From contig NZ_JBHSHY010000013.1 of NCBI RefSeq assembly GCF_042653205.1, positions 62,001 to 126,000 of the forward strand: a stretch of 64,000 nt of DNA, given 5' to 3'. The translations under genes were made by a program, and so were the position numbers. The notes under the pieces are model-generated. The model ran no database searches, was not told the origin of the DNA, and saw only the letters and a program-made list of their open reading frames with translations. This document shows, piece by piece, positions 1 to 7,086 of this stretch; position 1 is the stretch's first letter, and each line of letters starts with the position of its first letter. The stretch comes from Paenibacillus_Z sp042653205 (GTDB lineage Bacteria; Bacillota; Bacilli; Paenibacillales; Paenibacillaceae).

Positions 1-327
1 TACACGCAGGGCAACTGGTTCATCCTGAAGACGATGGGCGGGGAGTACCCGGACCCGCTCGACAAGTGGGATCAGTTCCGCGCGGCTAACCAGGAGGCAG
101 TCGAGTCGAGCACGCTGGGCTTCACGCCGGATCTGTCCCGGATGCCCATCCAGGTGCAGAACATTCAGATGGTGTGGGAGAAATATTTCCCCAGCCTGAT
201 GACGGGCAGCGTGGACGTGGATTCGGTGCTGCCGAAGTTCAATCAGGAGCTCCGGCAGGCGGGCATCGACGAGGTGCGGGCCGAGGTGCAGCGGCAGCTG
301 GATGCCTGGCGGGCGGCACACCGATAA
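1..327 (+). CDS. C-terminal fragment of an extracellular solute-binding protein (ABC importer, DUF3502-type tail)
   Basis: The reading frame is open from the first base, so the 5' end lies outside the window; about 108 codons remain. The segment contains the ending typical of large Paenibacillaceae carbohydrate-binding lipoproteins: WEKYFPSLMTGSVDVDSVLP, followed by a charged helix with AGIDEVRAEVQRQLDAW. In that family (LipO/LplA-like proteins with a C-terminal DUF3502 domain) the protein is a lipid-anchored receptor that delivers an oligosaccharide to LplB/LplC-type permeases. No permease gene follows, so this is probably the last gene of its operon. The family call rests on the tail only; substrate is unknown. 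Confidence 0.75.
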   Translation, partial: YTQGNWFILKTMGGEYPDPLDKWDQFRAANQEAVESSTLGFTPDLSRMPIQVQNIQMVWEKYFPSLMTGSVDVDSVLPKFNQELRQAGIDEVRAEVQRQLDAWRAAHR

Positions 328-514
328 GCGGACGGGCGGCCGCACACCGGGAGGGGCGCGGTCCGTTCCATACCCGGCCGCATCGGCCGCTTCGAGGCGG
401 AATCCATGTTCAATGGGGATTCCATGCGGCGGATGGCGGCGCCCTTCCTTCCTGCAGGCGGGCGATTAGACAGGCGGCCGCGGCGAGCCGCCGACTTCGT
501 CCGCGATTTTGGTG

Positions 515-520
515 TATAAT
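515..520 (+). promoter_or_regulatory. Probable -10 box for the helicase gene
   Basis: A perfect TATAAT lies about 50 bases before the helicase start. An AAGGAGG at 523-529 sits at the expected transcription start, too early to serve as a ribosome site, which argues against a start at the ATG at 540. No good -35 box is seen. Confidence 0.45.
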
Positions 521-570
521 GCAAGGAGGAAGTCTCCGCATGGACGGACGGCTTGAAGAAGGAGAGCTTT

Positions 571-2025
571 ATGACATTCGAACAATTGAAGTTGATACCC
601 CCGATTCTGAAGGCGCTGGCCAAGGAAAATTACGCGCAGCCGACGCCGATTCAAGAGCAGGCGATCCCGCCGGTGCTGGCCGGACGCGACCTGTTCGGCT
701 GCGCCCAGACGGGGACGGGCAAGACGGCGGCGTTCCTGCTGCCGATCCTCCAGCTGCTGAGCGCGAAGCAGGGCCGCCCGGGCGGCAAGCGCGTCATCCG
801 CTCGCTCATTCTGACGCCGACGCGCGAGCTGGCGATTCAGATTGCCGATAATTGCAAGGCCTACGGGCGCTTTTTGAATTTGCGCAGCGACGTCATCGTC
901 GGCGGCGTCTCGCAGAAGGCGCAGGAGCAATCTTTGGCGCAAGGCATGGATATCCTGATCGCGACGCCGGGCCGGCTGATCGATCTGATGAATCAAGGGT
1001 ACGCGGACCTGCGGCACGTGGAGATCCTCGTATTGGACGAGGCCGACCGGATGCTCGACATGGGCTTCATCCACGACATGAAGCGCATCATCGCGAAGCT
1101 GCCCGCGAAGCGGCAGACGCTGTTCTTCTCGGCGACGATGCCGGACGAGATCACGTCGCTCGTGCACGCGCTGCTGACGAACCCGGTGAAGGTCGAGATT
1201 ACGCCGGTGTCTTCGACGGCGGAGCGCATCGAGCAGTCACTCTATTACGTGGATAAGCCGAACAAGCTGAGTCTCCTGATCGATCTCATGCAGGATAAGT
1301 CGATCGCGAGCGCGCTCGTGTTCACGCGGACGAAGCACGGCGCGGACCGGGTGGTGCGGGGCCTCGTGAAGGCGAACATCACCGCGCAGGCGATTCACGG
1401 CGATAAATCGCAGAACGCCCGCCAGTCGGCGCTCCATAACTTCAAGAGCGGCGCGACCCGCCTGCTCGTGGCGACGGACATCGCGGCGCGCGGCATCGAC
1501 ATCGAGGAGCTGTCGCACGTCGTCAATTTCAACCTGCCGAACATTCCGGAGACGTACGTGCACCGGATCGGCCGAACCGGCCGGGCGGGCCATAGCGGGA
1601 TCGCCATCTCGTTCTGCGAGTTCGAGGAGATTCCGTACCTGAAGGACATCGAGAAGCTGATCAAGAAGCGGATTCCGGTGATCGAGAATCACTCGTATCC
1701 GATGACGATGACGGAGCCCGAGCCGGCGGCGGTCGGAGCGGGCAAGGCCGGCGGCGGCGCTGCTCGCGGCGGCGGCGCGCCGTCCGCGGGCGGTGCGGGC
1801 CGCGGCCAGCAGGGCGGCGGGCGAGGCACCGGCGGTAACGGCGCGGGCCGCGGCCAAGGCGGACCAGGCGCGCAGGGCGGCCGGAACGCGCAAGGCGGAC
1901 CAGGCGCGCAGGGCGGCCGGAACGCGCAAGCCGGGCGCGGCGAGACGGCGGCCGCGAAGGAAGGCGGCGCGGGCGGCTCAGGCGGCGGGCGCCACCGCCG
2001 GCGGCGGTCCAACGCGGGCAAGTAA
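571..2025 (+). CDS. DEAD-box ATP-dependent RNA helicase, RhlE-like, with Gly/Arg-rich tail
   Basis: ATP-dependent RNA helicase of 484 residues, likely acting in ribosome assembly or RNA turnover. All core motifs are present in order: Q motif (PTPIQEQ, about 25-31), Walker A AQTGTGKT (45-52), PTRELA (83-88), TPGR (132-135), DEAD (156-159), SAT (187-189), ARGID and HRIGRTGR in the second RecA domain. From about residue 385 the protein becomes a low-complexity Gly/Arg/Gln/Ala tail ending in a basic patch (RHRRRRS), the sort of RNA-binding extension seen on RhlE and CshA-type helicases. Start chosen at ATG 571 because AAGGAGA lies 6 bases upstream; the in-frame TTG at 553 would overlap that site. 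The tail contains a perfect 36-bp tandem duplication. The exact orthologue (RhlE, CshA, CshB) cannot be fixed by eye. Confidence 0.93.
   Translation: MTFEQLKLIPPILKALAKENYAQPTPIQEQAIPPVLAGRDLFGCAQTGTGKTAAFLLPILQLLSAKQGRPGGKRVIRSLILTPTRELAIQIADNCKAYGRFLNLRSDVIVGGVSQKAQEQSLAQGMDILIATPGRLIDLMNQGYADLRHVEILVLDEADRMLDMGFIHDMKRIIAKLPAKRQTLFFSATMPDEITSLVHALLTNPVKVEITPVSSTAERIEQSLYYVDKPNKLSLLIDLMQDKSIASALVFTRTKHGADRVVRGLVKANITAQAIHGDKSQNARQSALHNFKSGATRLLVATDIAARGIDIEELSHVVNFNLPNIPETYVHRIGRTGRAGHSGIAISFCEFEEIPYLKDIEKLIKKRIPVIENHSYPMTMTEPEPAAVGAGKAGGGAARGGGAPSAGGAGRGQQGGGRGTGGNGAGRGQGGPGAQGGRNAQGGPGAQGGRNAQAGRGETAAAKEGGAGGSGGGRHRRRRSNAGK
1858..1929 (+). repeat. Perfect 36-bp tandem duplication in the helicase tail
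   Basis: Two identical 36-bp units (1858-1893 and 1894-1929) encode two copies of a 12-residue unit GGPGAQGGRNAQ. Because the unit is a multiple of three, copy-number change would lengthen or shorten the RNA-binding tail without a frameshift. Confidence 0.9.
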
Positions 2026-2060
2026 CCGCCAGCGGAACTTCATCAGCATGTACGCTAGCG

Positions 2061-2096
2061 AAGCGTCAAGAACCTTTCGGTTCTTGGCGCTTTTTT
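2061..2096 (+). terminator. Rho-independent terminator of the helicase gene
   Basis: The stem CAAGAACC / GGTTCTTG with loop TTTC is extended by AAGCG/CGCTT and followed directly by TTTTTT. Confidence 0.9.
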
Positions 2097-2165
2097 GCGT
2101 TGGGCGGCGAGAGGCAAGGGAGAGCTGGCACGCGCCGAACTGGTCGATTTTACATGTCCCCTGGC

Positions 2166-2195
2166 TGCAGTCGAATGCGTGCCGCGTTACGTCTA
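2166..2195 (+). promoter_or_regulatory. Possible ECF-type promoter ahead of the sigma-factor gene
   Basis: TGCAGT (2166-2171) is followed, 24 bases start to start, by CGTCTA (2190-2195) inside GCGTTACGTCTA. The same GCGTTACGTCTA with a better TGCAACC upstream occurs at 4934-4962. The pattern fits the CAAC/CGTC class of ECF promoters, which often autoregulate their sigma gene; the -35 half here is weak. Confidence 0.4.
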
Positions 2196-2299
2196 CAGGG
2201 ATGAACGAACTTGTGAAAAGCGAAATATTTAAATTTTTTTGGGCGGCGTGAAAAAAAGCGGACCGTTCGATTGTATTACAAGTGAAAGGAGGTGCTGAG

Positions 2300-2797
2300 G
2301 TGTACGATTCATCCGAGCTCAATGAATCCGTGCAGCGGGCCTTGGATCGCTATTCGCAAAGCCTGATCAAGATCGCCTTCGCCTACCTGAAGAACATCGC
2401 GGACGCGGAAGAAGTGGCGCAGGACGTGTTTCTAGCGTATCTGCAGAAGCGTCCCGTCTTCGACAGCGACGAACACGAGAAGGCATGGCTGATCCGAACC
2501 GCCATCAACAAGAGCAAGAACATGCTGAAGGCCGGCTGGTTTCGCAACCGCGTTCCGGTGCCCGAAGACCTGAGCTACCTCCCGAAGGAAGAGAACGAGG
2601 TCCTGCAGGCCGTGCTCTCCCTCGAGAAGAAATACCGCATCCCGATTCACCTGCATTATTACGAAGGTTATTCCATCCAAGAAATCGCGGCGATTATGCA
2701 GGCCAAGCCGGCAACGGTCGGAACCTGGCTGGCGCGAGGACGACTGTTGCTGAGAAAGAAGATCGGAGGCTTGGAGGATGAGGAAATCTGTCTATAA
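2300..2797 (+). CDS. ECF-type RNA polymerase sigma factor
   Basis: Alternative sigma factor of 165 residues, the usual ECF size. A region-2 segment (about 10-80, with KIAFAYLKNIADAEEVAQDV and a following helix for -10 recognition) is joined by a short linker to a region-4 helix-turn-helix (about 105-160, YEGYSIQEIAAIMQAKPATV), which binds the -35 element. Start is taken as GTG 2300: AAAGGAGGTG lies just upstream, and the in-frame GTG at 2282 would place that site inside the gene. It overlaps the next gene by 20 bases, the normal arrangement of a sigma factor with its controlling membrane protein. A candidate ECF promoter lies about 105 bases upstream. Confidence 0.9.
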   Translation: MYDSSELNESVQRALDRYSQSLIKIAFAYLKNIADAEEVAQDVFLAYLQKRPVFDSDEHEKAWLIRTAINKSKNMLKAGWFRNRVPVPEDLSYLPKEENEVLQAVLSLEKKYRIPIHLHYYEGYSIQEIAAIMQAKPATVGTWLARGRLLLRKKIGGLEDEEICL

Positions 2798-3623
2798 ATC
2801 CGCGATGGACCGCGTGAAGACCAGCGAGGATTTCAAAGAAGCGACGTACCAGAAACTGAAGCGCGAGCTGGAGCGGCCCGCGCAGACGATGGAACCACCA
2901 TTAAACGCTATGACAAACACCAATACACCGAAGGAGCGGATACGCATGGAAAGAACGATGAAACGGAAAGTAACGGGTTGGACGGTCGGGATCGCGGCAT
3001 GCGCGGTGCTGTCGTTCGGAATCCTCTCGATGAACCACAGCAATAGCCCGGCCTCGCCGGTCTCGCCGCCGGCATCTACGTCGACGAACGCGCCGATCAT
3101 GGGCAAGGTGGCCGTGAACATCGACGGCGTCATCTCCGAAGTGGGCGCGGACGGCAAGAGCTTCAAGGTCGGCGACCTGTGGGTTACGGTTACGGACGCC
3201 ACGAAGTGGGGCAGCAGCGAGCCGACGGCCGTCGCGCCGTCGAAGGAGATCCAGGTCGGCAACATCGTATCCGGCTACACTGCGCAGGACGTATCGACCG
3301 GTAAAGTAACGGCGGACGTCATCTACACCAACCTGGCGGCCGAGAAGCCGGCGACGACGGGCAAAGCGGCCGTCAACATCGAAGGCACGATCACGGAAGT
3401 CAGCGCGGACGGCAAGAGCTTCAAAGTCGGCGACCTGTGGGTCACCGTGACGCCGGATACGGCGATGGGCATCGACGGCCCGACGGCCGCGGCACCGTCC
3501 GAGGAGCTGCTGCAGAAAGAATTCAAGGTCGGCAACATCGTGTCCGGCTACACGTCCGAGGACGTGGGTACGGGCAAGGTCCATGCGACGCGCATCTACA
3601 ATAACATGATTCCGCAAAACTAA
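2778..3623 (+). CDS. Membrane-anchored partner of the ECF sigma factor (putative anti-sigma) with two DUF5666-like repeats
   Basis: Protein of 281 residues overlapping the 3' end of the sigma gene and preceded by GGAGG. The first ~60 residues are polar and cytoplasmic, with no Zn-binding HxxxCxxC motif visible. One membrane segment follows (about 66-84, GWTVGIAACAVLSFGILSM), then a Ser/Pro/Thr-rich stalk and two copies of a ~70-residue beta-rich module, each reading VNI(D/E)G-I-EV-ADGKSFKVGDLWVTVT, later VGNIVSGYT-DV-TGKV. The repeats resemble the DUF5666 type of extracytoplasmic domain. Position and topology suggest it holds the sigma factor at the membrane and that the outer repeats sense a signal, but the N-terminal segment does not match a named anti-sigma domain, so the role is inferred. 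Confidence 0.65.
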   Translation: MRKSVYKSAMDRVKTSEDFKEATYQKLKRELERPAQTMEPPLNAMTNTNTPKERIRMERTMKRKVTGWTVGIAACAVLSFGILSMNHSNSPASPVSPPASTSTNAPIMGKVAVNIDGVISEVGADGKSFKVGDLWVTVTDATKWGSSEPTAVAPSKEIQVGNIVSGYTAQDVSTGKVTADVIYTNLAAEKPATTGKAAVNIEGTITEVSADGKSFKVGDLWVTVTPDTAMGIDGPTAAAPSEELLQKEFKVGNIVSGYTSEDVGTGKVHATRIYNNMIPQN

Positions 3624-3666
3624 AAGCGCCGCCGAATCCCGGCGATCGGCCGAATGAAGCGGATTG

Positions 3667-3703
3667 ACGGCAAGGGCGCCTCTTCTGGAGGCGCCCTTGC
3701 CGT
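3667..3703 (+). terminator. Long hairpin after the sigma/anti-sigma pair
   Basis: A perfect 16-bp stem, ACGGCAAGGGCGCCTC (3667-3682) with GAGGCGCCCTTGCCGT (3688-3703), loop TTCTG. There is no T run after it, so it may be a weak terminator or an mRNA-end stabiliser. Confidence 0.6.
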
Positions 3704-3757
3704 TGCCGCAGGGCCGGCGGTTCCCGAGGTCCCATGTCGTAACGGCGCTGCTTCGTG

Positions 3758-3763
3758 TATAAT
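3758..3763 (+). promoter_or_regulatory. Probable -10 box for the PhnB-like gene
   Basis: Perfect TATAAT about 40 bases ahead of the start codon. A weak TGTCGT (3735-3740) sits 17 bases upstream as a possible -35 box. Confidence 0.45.
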
Positions 3764-3804
3764 GGATAAGGTTGTCCATTTCATGCCGAAGGGGCTGTTG
3801 AACG

Positions 3805-4236
3805 ATGTCCATCAGTTTGAACCCGTATTTGATGTTTGCCGGCAACGCAAGGGAAGCGATCTATTTCTATGAGAAAGCGCTCGGCGGGAAAATCATCGGC
3901 ATCATGGCGTTCGGCGACATGCCGGCGAACCCGGAATATCCGATGGCGGACCATATGAAGGATCGCGTGATGCATGCGCATCTGCAGATCGGCGAATCGA
4001 ACCTGATGTTCTCGGATTCGTTCGACGAGACGCCGTTTCAGGTCACCGACGCGGTTCAAATCGCCATTCATCCGACGGAAGAGACGAGAGCGCAGGAAAT
4101 TTTCGAAGCGCTGGCGGACGGCGGACAAGTCATCCTGCCGATTCAGAAGACGGATTGGAGCCCGATGTACGGCATCGTGAAGGACAAGTTCGGCATTACG
4201 TTCCAAGTGAACGTGCCGGGGCAACAGCCGGAATAA
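3805..4236 (+). CDS. VOC-family protein, PhnB/YjdN-like
   Basis: Cytosolic 143-residue protein with the paired beta-alpha-beta-beta-beta modules of the vicinal-oxygen-chelate fold. It begins NPYLMFAGNAREAIYFYEKA and later has the family stretch HAHLQIGESNLMFSD and KDKFGITFQVNV. The opening and length match the PhnB (YjdN) subgroup, whose members lack an agreed reaction despite the old link with phosphonate metabolism. It is a single-gene unit with its own TATAAT and a terminator just after it. The Shine-Dalgarno is weak (AAGGGG about 13 bases upstream), so expression may be modest. Confidence 0.82.
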   Translation: MSISLNPYLMFAGNAREAIYFYEKALGGKIIGIMAFGDMPANPEYPMADHMKDRVMHAHLQIGESNLMFSDSFDETPFQVTDAVQIAIHPTEETRAQEIFEALADGGQVILPIQKTDWSPMYGIVKDKFGITFQVNVPGQQPE

Positions 4237-4258
4237 CGCAACTGGCAGCATGCAACCG

Positions 4259-4297
4259 AAGCGCCTCCTGCTCGCGACGAACAGGAGGCTTATTTTA
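4259..4297 (+). terminator. Terminator after the PhnB-like gene
   Basis: Stem GCCTCCTG (4263-4270) / CAGGAGGC (4282-4289) followed by TTATTTT. Confidence 0.75.
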
Positions 4298-4359
4298 TGC
4301 GCCGCCGTCCGCGGGTGGACGGCGGTACGATTGGCTCGCGTTAAGGGGGAGATTGCGGT

Positions 4360-4818
4360 ATGGAACATAAACAATGGGCGGCTTCGTGCTTCAACAAGGT
4401 CTGGGACCTGCTGGGCAAGGAGGACCGCTCGGAGCGCGACGACGAGGAGATGGTGCATCTCTGCCACGCGTCGTTCTGGCATTGGTCCCAGCACGAGGGG
4501 CATACGGCGGCGAATATCTCGGTCGGCTACTGGCAGCTGGCGCGCGTGTATGCCGTTATTGGGCAGGGGCAGCAGGCGCTGGCGTACGCGGAGAAGTGCT
4601 TGAACGTCACCGCCGAGGCGAAGCTGGCGCCGTTTTATATGGCCTATGCGTACGAAGCGCAGGCGCGGGCGTATGACGTGCTGGGAGAGCGGGAACGGAC
4701 GGCGGCCGCGGCGGCGGAAGCATCGCGCTGGACGGAGCAAGTGACGGACGCGGAGAGCCGCGGCTGGCTCGCCGCGGACTTGGCGTCGATCGGCCCCCGG
4801 ACGGCCGCGCACGAATAG
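4360..4818 (+). CDS. Small TPR-like helical protein of unknown function
   Basis: A 152-residue, mostly helical protein without signal peptide or membrane segment. Residues ~45-120 form two or three tetratricopeptide-like helix pairs (YWQLARVYAVIGQGQQALAY and YEAQARAYDVLGERERT), the kind that bind another protein. The N-terminus (HKQWAASCFNKVWDLLGKED) is rich in aromatic residues. No catalytic motif is seen. It stands alone between two terminators and starts at an ATG preceded by AAGGGGGAG. I recognise the repeat type but not a named family. Confidence 0.7.
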   Translation: MEHKQWAASCFNKVWDLLGKEDRSERDDEEMVHLCHASFWHWSQHEGHTAANISVGYWQLARVYAVIGQGQQALAYAEKCLNVTAEAKLAPFYMAYAYEAQARAYDVLGERERTAAAAAEASRWTEQVTDAESRGWLAADLASIGPRTAAHE

Positions 4819-4823
4819 GGTAC

Positions 4824-4851
4824 AAGCTGCTCGTACCGGGCAGCTTTTTTT
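4824..4851 (+). terminator. Terminator after the TPR-like gene
   Basis: Stem AAGCTGC (4824-4830) / GCAGCTT (4840-4846), followed by a run of T. Confidence 0.88.
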
Positions 4852-4933
4852 GCGGCGCGGGCGGCGAGCCCGGCGGGGCGCCCGGGCCGATTCGCTTCGG
4901 AGCCGTAAACATCCCATCGAATTGACACGAGTC

Positions 4934-4962
4934 TGCAACCTTATGCCTAGGCGTTACGTCTA
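4934..4962 (+). promoter_or_regulatory. ECF-type promoter candidate
   Basis: TGCAACC (4934-4940) and CGTCTA (4957-4962), 23 bases start to start, within GCGTTACGTCTATAG. It resembles the CAAC/CGTC promoters of ECF sigma factors and shares GCGTTACGTCTA with the site ahead of the sigma gene at 2300. Confidence 0.5.
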
Positions 4963-5084
4963 TAGCTCGCGCGGTCTCTGTATTCTTGGGATTCCTGCAT
5001 GTTGAAGCGATAATTTTCGTTCAATAAGAGAGACTAATCGAGGATTCCGTTCTTCCGAAGGGTTTTTTTTATCGGCTGGCATGC

Positions 5085-5090
5085 TATAAT
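5085..5090 (+). promoter_or_regulatory. Probable vegetative -10 box for the LDH-like gene
   Basis: Perfect TATAAT (in GCTATAATGC) about 90 bases ahead of the start; no clear -35 hexamer. Confidence 0.45.
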
Positions 5091-5180
5091 GCTTCGTGTC
5101 TGGTATATGGGATGTTTTATACATAGTGATGTAATGTTATCCTCCATACAGCGCCATTATTACATGAAAGAGGGATATGA

Positions 5181-6149
5181 ATGCCTAGCAAAGCAAGAAA
5201 AGTGGCGATCGTCGGCGTCGGCGCCGTCGGCGCCAGCTGCGCGTATGCGCTTGTTAACCAATCCATCTGCGACGAGCTCGTGCTCATCGGCCGTTCGGCC
5301 GGGAAGGTGCACGCCGATGCGCTCGACCTGTCTCACTGCATGGATTTCACCCATAATCGCACGAAGGTCGTCACGGGCACGTACGCGGACTGCCGGGATG
5401 CCGACATCGTCGTCCTGAGCGCGGGCGTGGTCATGATCCCCGGCGGCACCCGCCTCGATCTGGCGGCCAGCTCGCTGGAGATCTACCGCGAGATCGTGCC
5501 CCAAATCGTAGACGCCGGCTTCGAGGGCGTGTTCCTCGTGGCGGCGAACCCCGTCGACGTCGTGACCGGCATCGTCCTGCAGCTGTCCGGCTTCCCGCGC
5601 TCGCGCGTCATCGGTACCGGCACGTCGATCGACTCCGCTAGGCTGAAGACGCTGCTGGCCGAGCATCTGCCCGTCGACCCGCGCAGCATCAACGGCTTCG
5701 TGCTCGGGGAGCACGGCGACTCGCAGTTCCCCGCCTGGTCGCACGTGACGATCGGCGGTAAGCCGATCCGCGATATTCTCGCCCAGCACAGCGAACGGTT
5801 CGACCGTCTGGACCTGGACGAAATCGCGCTTCAGACGCGCAACACCGGCTGGCAGATCCTGCAGGCGAAGGGCGCCACGACCTACGGTATCGCCAGCGCG
5901 CTGGCCGCGATCGTTCGTTCGATCTTGAACAACGATCACAGGATCTTCGCGGTGTCCGCCTATCTGGAGGGCGAGTACGGCCAAAGCGGTCTCTGCGCTG
6001 GCGTGCCGGCGATTCTGACGCGCGAAGGCATGACCGAAATCGTCGAGCTGAACCTCACGCCCGACGAGCACCGCCGCTTCGCCGAGTCGTGCGGCGTCAT
6101 CCGCGGCGCGATGGAGGCGCTGGGGCTCGAGCCGATCGCGCATCTGTAG
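5181..6149 (+). CDS. L-lactate dehydrogenase-family 2-hydroxyacid dehydrogenase with a non-standard specificity loop
   Basis: NAD-dependent oxidoreductase of 322 residues that reduces a 2-keto acid to the L-2-hydroxy acid in the cytosol. The N-terminal Rossmann motif is GVGAVGASCAYAL. The catalytic set is complete: mobile-loop Arg in GGTRLDL, AANPVD, the Asp/Arg pair in GTSIDSAR and the His of GEHGDS. However, the specificity loop reads AGVVMIPGGTRLDL where classical lactate dehydrogenase has AGANQKPGETRLDL, so the Gln102-equivalent is Met and Lys103 is Ile. Malate dehydrogenases have Arg there. The natural substrate may therefore be bulkier than pyruvate. Start ATG 5181 follows AAAGAGGG. The gene stands alone with a terminator behind it. 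Confidence 0.88.
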   Translation: MPSKARKVAIVGVGAVGASCAYALVNQSICDELVLIGRSAGKVHADALDLSHCMDFTHNRTKVVTGTYADCRDADIVVLSAGVVMIPGGTRLDLAASSLEIYREIVPQIVDAGFEGVFLVAANPVDVVTGIVLQLSGFPRSRVIGTGTSIDSARLKTLLAEHLPVDPRSINGFVLGEHGDSQFPAWSHVTIGGKPIRDILAQHSERFDRLDLDEIALQTRNTGWQILQAKGATTYGIASALAAIVRSILNNDHRIFAVSAYLEGEYGQSGLCAGVPAILTREGMTEIVELNLTPDEHRRFAESCGVIRGAMEALGLEPIAHL

Positions 6150-6209
6150 CCGACGGCTGCCGCGGAAGAGACATAATTCGGCGCCCGGCGAATCGGGCGC
6201 GGCGACAGA

Positions 6210-6237
6210 GGGAGAGGCGGAGACGCCTCTCTTTTTT
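6210..6237 (+). terminator. Terminator after the LDH-like gene
   Basis: Stem GAGAGGCG (6212-6219) / CGCCTCTC (6224-6231) followed by TTTTTT. Confidence 0.9.
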
Positions 6238-6361
6238 GCGTGTCCAGCGGGGCGCAACCCGGGGTTGCGGGGGGCCGCAACGAGCGCGGGCTTTACTTTC
6301 GGCCGGCGTTTCCCCCAAGATGAAGGGAGAGAAGATGATGCGAGAGGCGAGGGGAGTGACC

Positions 6362-6814
6362 ATGGTGTTTGGCGAGAAATTGAAAGGCGAGCGCACGAAG
6401 CGGGGCTGGTCGCAGGAGGAGCTGGCGGAGAAGCTGTTCGTGAGCCGGCAGTCGGTGTCGAAGTGGGAGAACGGCCAGAATTATCCCGGCATCGATATTC
6501 TGATCCGGATCAGCGATCTCTTCGGCGTCACCCTCGACGAGCTGCTGCGAAGCGATGGGGCGTTGACCCGAAAAGTAATCGAGGACGGCAAACAGCTGGC
6601 CCATCCCAAGTTGAAATTCGCGTTCGACGCGGCGTTCTGCCTGGGGGCGATCCTGCTCGTCATCAAGCTGGCCGTGCTCCTGCTGAACAAGACGACATCG
6701 CTTGAGCTGCCGCTGATCGGCAGCCCGTGGCTCTGGAACTTCGGCCCGCTCGTACTGATGGTCGGGGCAGGGATCGGTTCCGGCATCGTGAAGGAGAAGT
6801 ACAAGACGGACTAG
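6362..6814 (+). CDS. XRE-family regulator with a C-terminal membrane domain
   Basis: Protein of about 150 residues. Residues ~3-62 form a Cro/C1 helix-turn-helix (LKGERTKRGWSQEELAEKLF, then SRQSVSKWENG) that binds DNA. The C-terminal half carries two hydrophobic segments (about 85-105, AFCLGAILLVIKLAVLLL; about 118-140, PLVLMVGAGIGSGIV) and ends in a short charged tail. Membrane-tethered XRE regulators of this layout are common in Firmicutes and often control neighbouring transport or envelope genes; the target here is unknown. Start ATG 6362 is chosen for the AGGGGAG 6 bases upstream; in-frame ATGs at 6320, 6335 and 6338 are possible. Confidence 0.85.
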   Translation: MVFGEKLKGERTKRGWSQEELAEKLFVSRQSVSKWENGQNYPGIDILIRISDLFGVTLDELLRSDGALTRKVIEDGKQLAHPKLKFAFDAAFCLGAILLVIKLAVLLLNKTTSLELPLIGSPWLWNFGPLVLMVGAGIGSGIVKEKYKTD

Positions 6815-6916
6815 GCGCGTTTCCCGCCCGGCGCCGGCGGCCTCGGCCCGCGCGGCCGCCGGGCTGACGCCTGCCCAGGCTGCCCGGCGCCATCCGCTGC
6901 GCCGCGCGCGGCATTC

Positions 6917-6948
6917 GCCGGACCGACGGTCCCGGCGTTTTTTTGGCG
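6917..6948 (+). terminator. Terminator after the XRE gene
   Basis: Stem CGCCGG / CCGGCG with an inner ACC/GGT, followed by seven T. Confidence 0.78.
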
Positions 6949-7086
6949 TTTCCGGGTTTTCCGCCGGGCCGGGCGCGGGCGGGTGCCCGCGGCGGACAAA
7001 ACCGGTCCGCGATCGCGTCCGCTGTGTTATGATAGCGGGGCAGGCTTTAAGCCGGACAATTTGACTGCGAGAGCAAGGGGATAGGC

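Larger units (their letters stand above)
4819..5180. other. Intergenic region before the LDH-like gene
   Basis: About 360 bases with no convincing gene. It holds the terminator at 4824-4851, an ECF-type promoter candidate at 4934-4962, a T-rich tract at 5061-5070 and a perfect TATAAT at 5085-5090 that is the likelier vegetative promoter for the downstream gene. The stretch between the two promoters has no open frame with a ribosome site. Confidence 0.6.

Noticed and set aside
174..851. Long open frames overlapping the helicase and many other genes, especially antisense
   Set aside because: High GC content at third codon positions leaves long stop-free stretches in the other frames. Their translations are Arg/Ala/Pro/Gly-rich, lack ribosome sites and show no domain, while the opposite or shifted frame encodes a recognisable protein.
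540..851. Start at ATG 540 with AAGGAGG just upstream
   Set aside because: The AAGGAGG coincides with the expected transcription start of the TATAAT at 515, and the frame yields a low-complexity product that runs into the helicase gene out of frame.
5061..5090. Terminator or riboswitch ahead of the LDH-like gene
   Set aside because: The T-rich run is not preceded by a stable stem and no known riboswitch pattern is visible.
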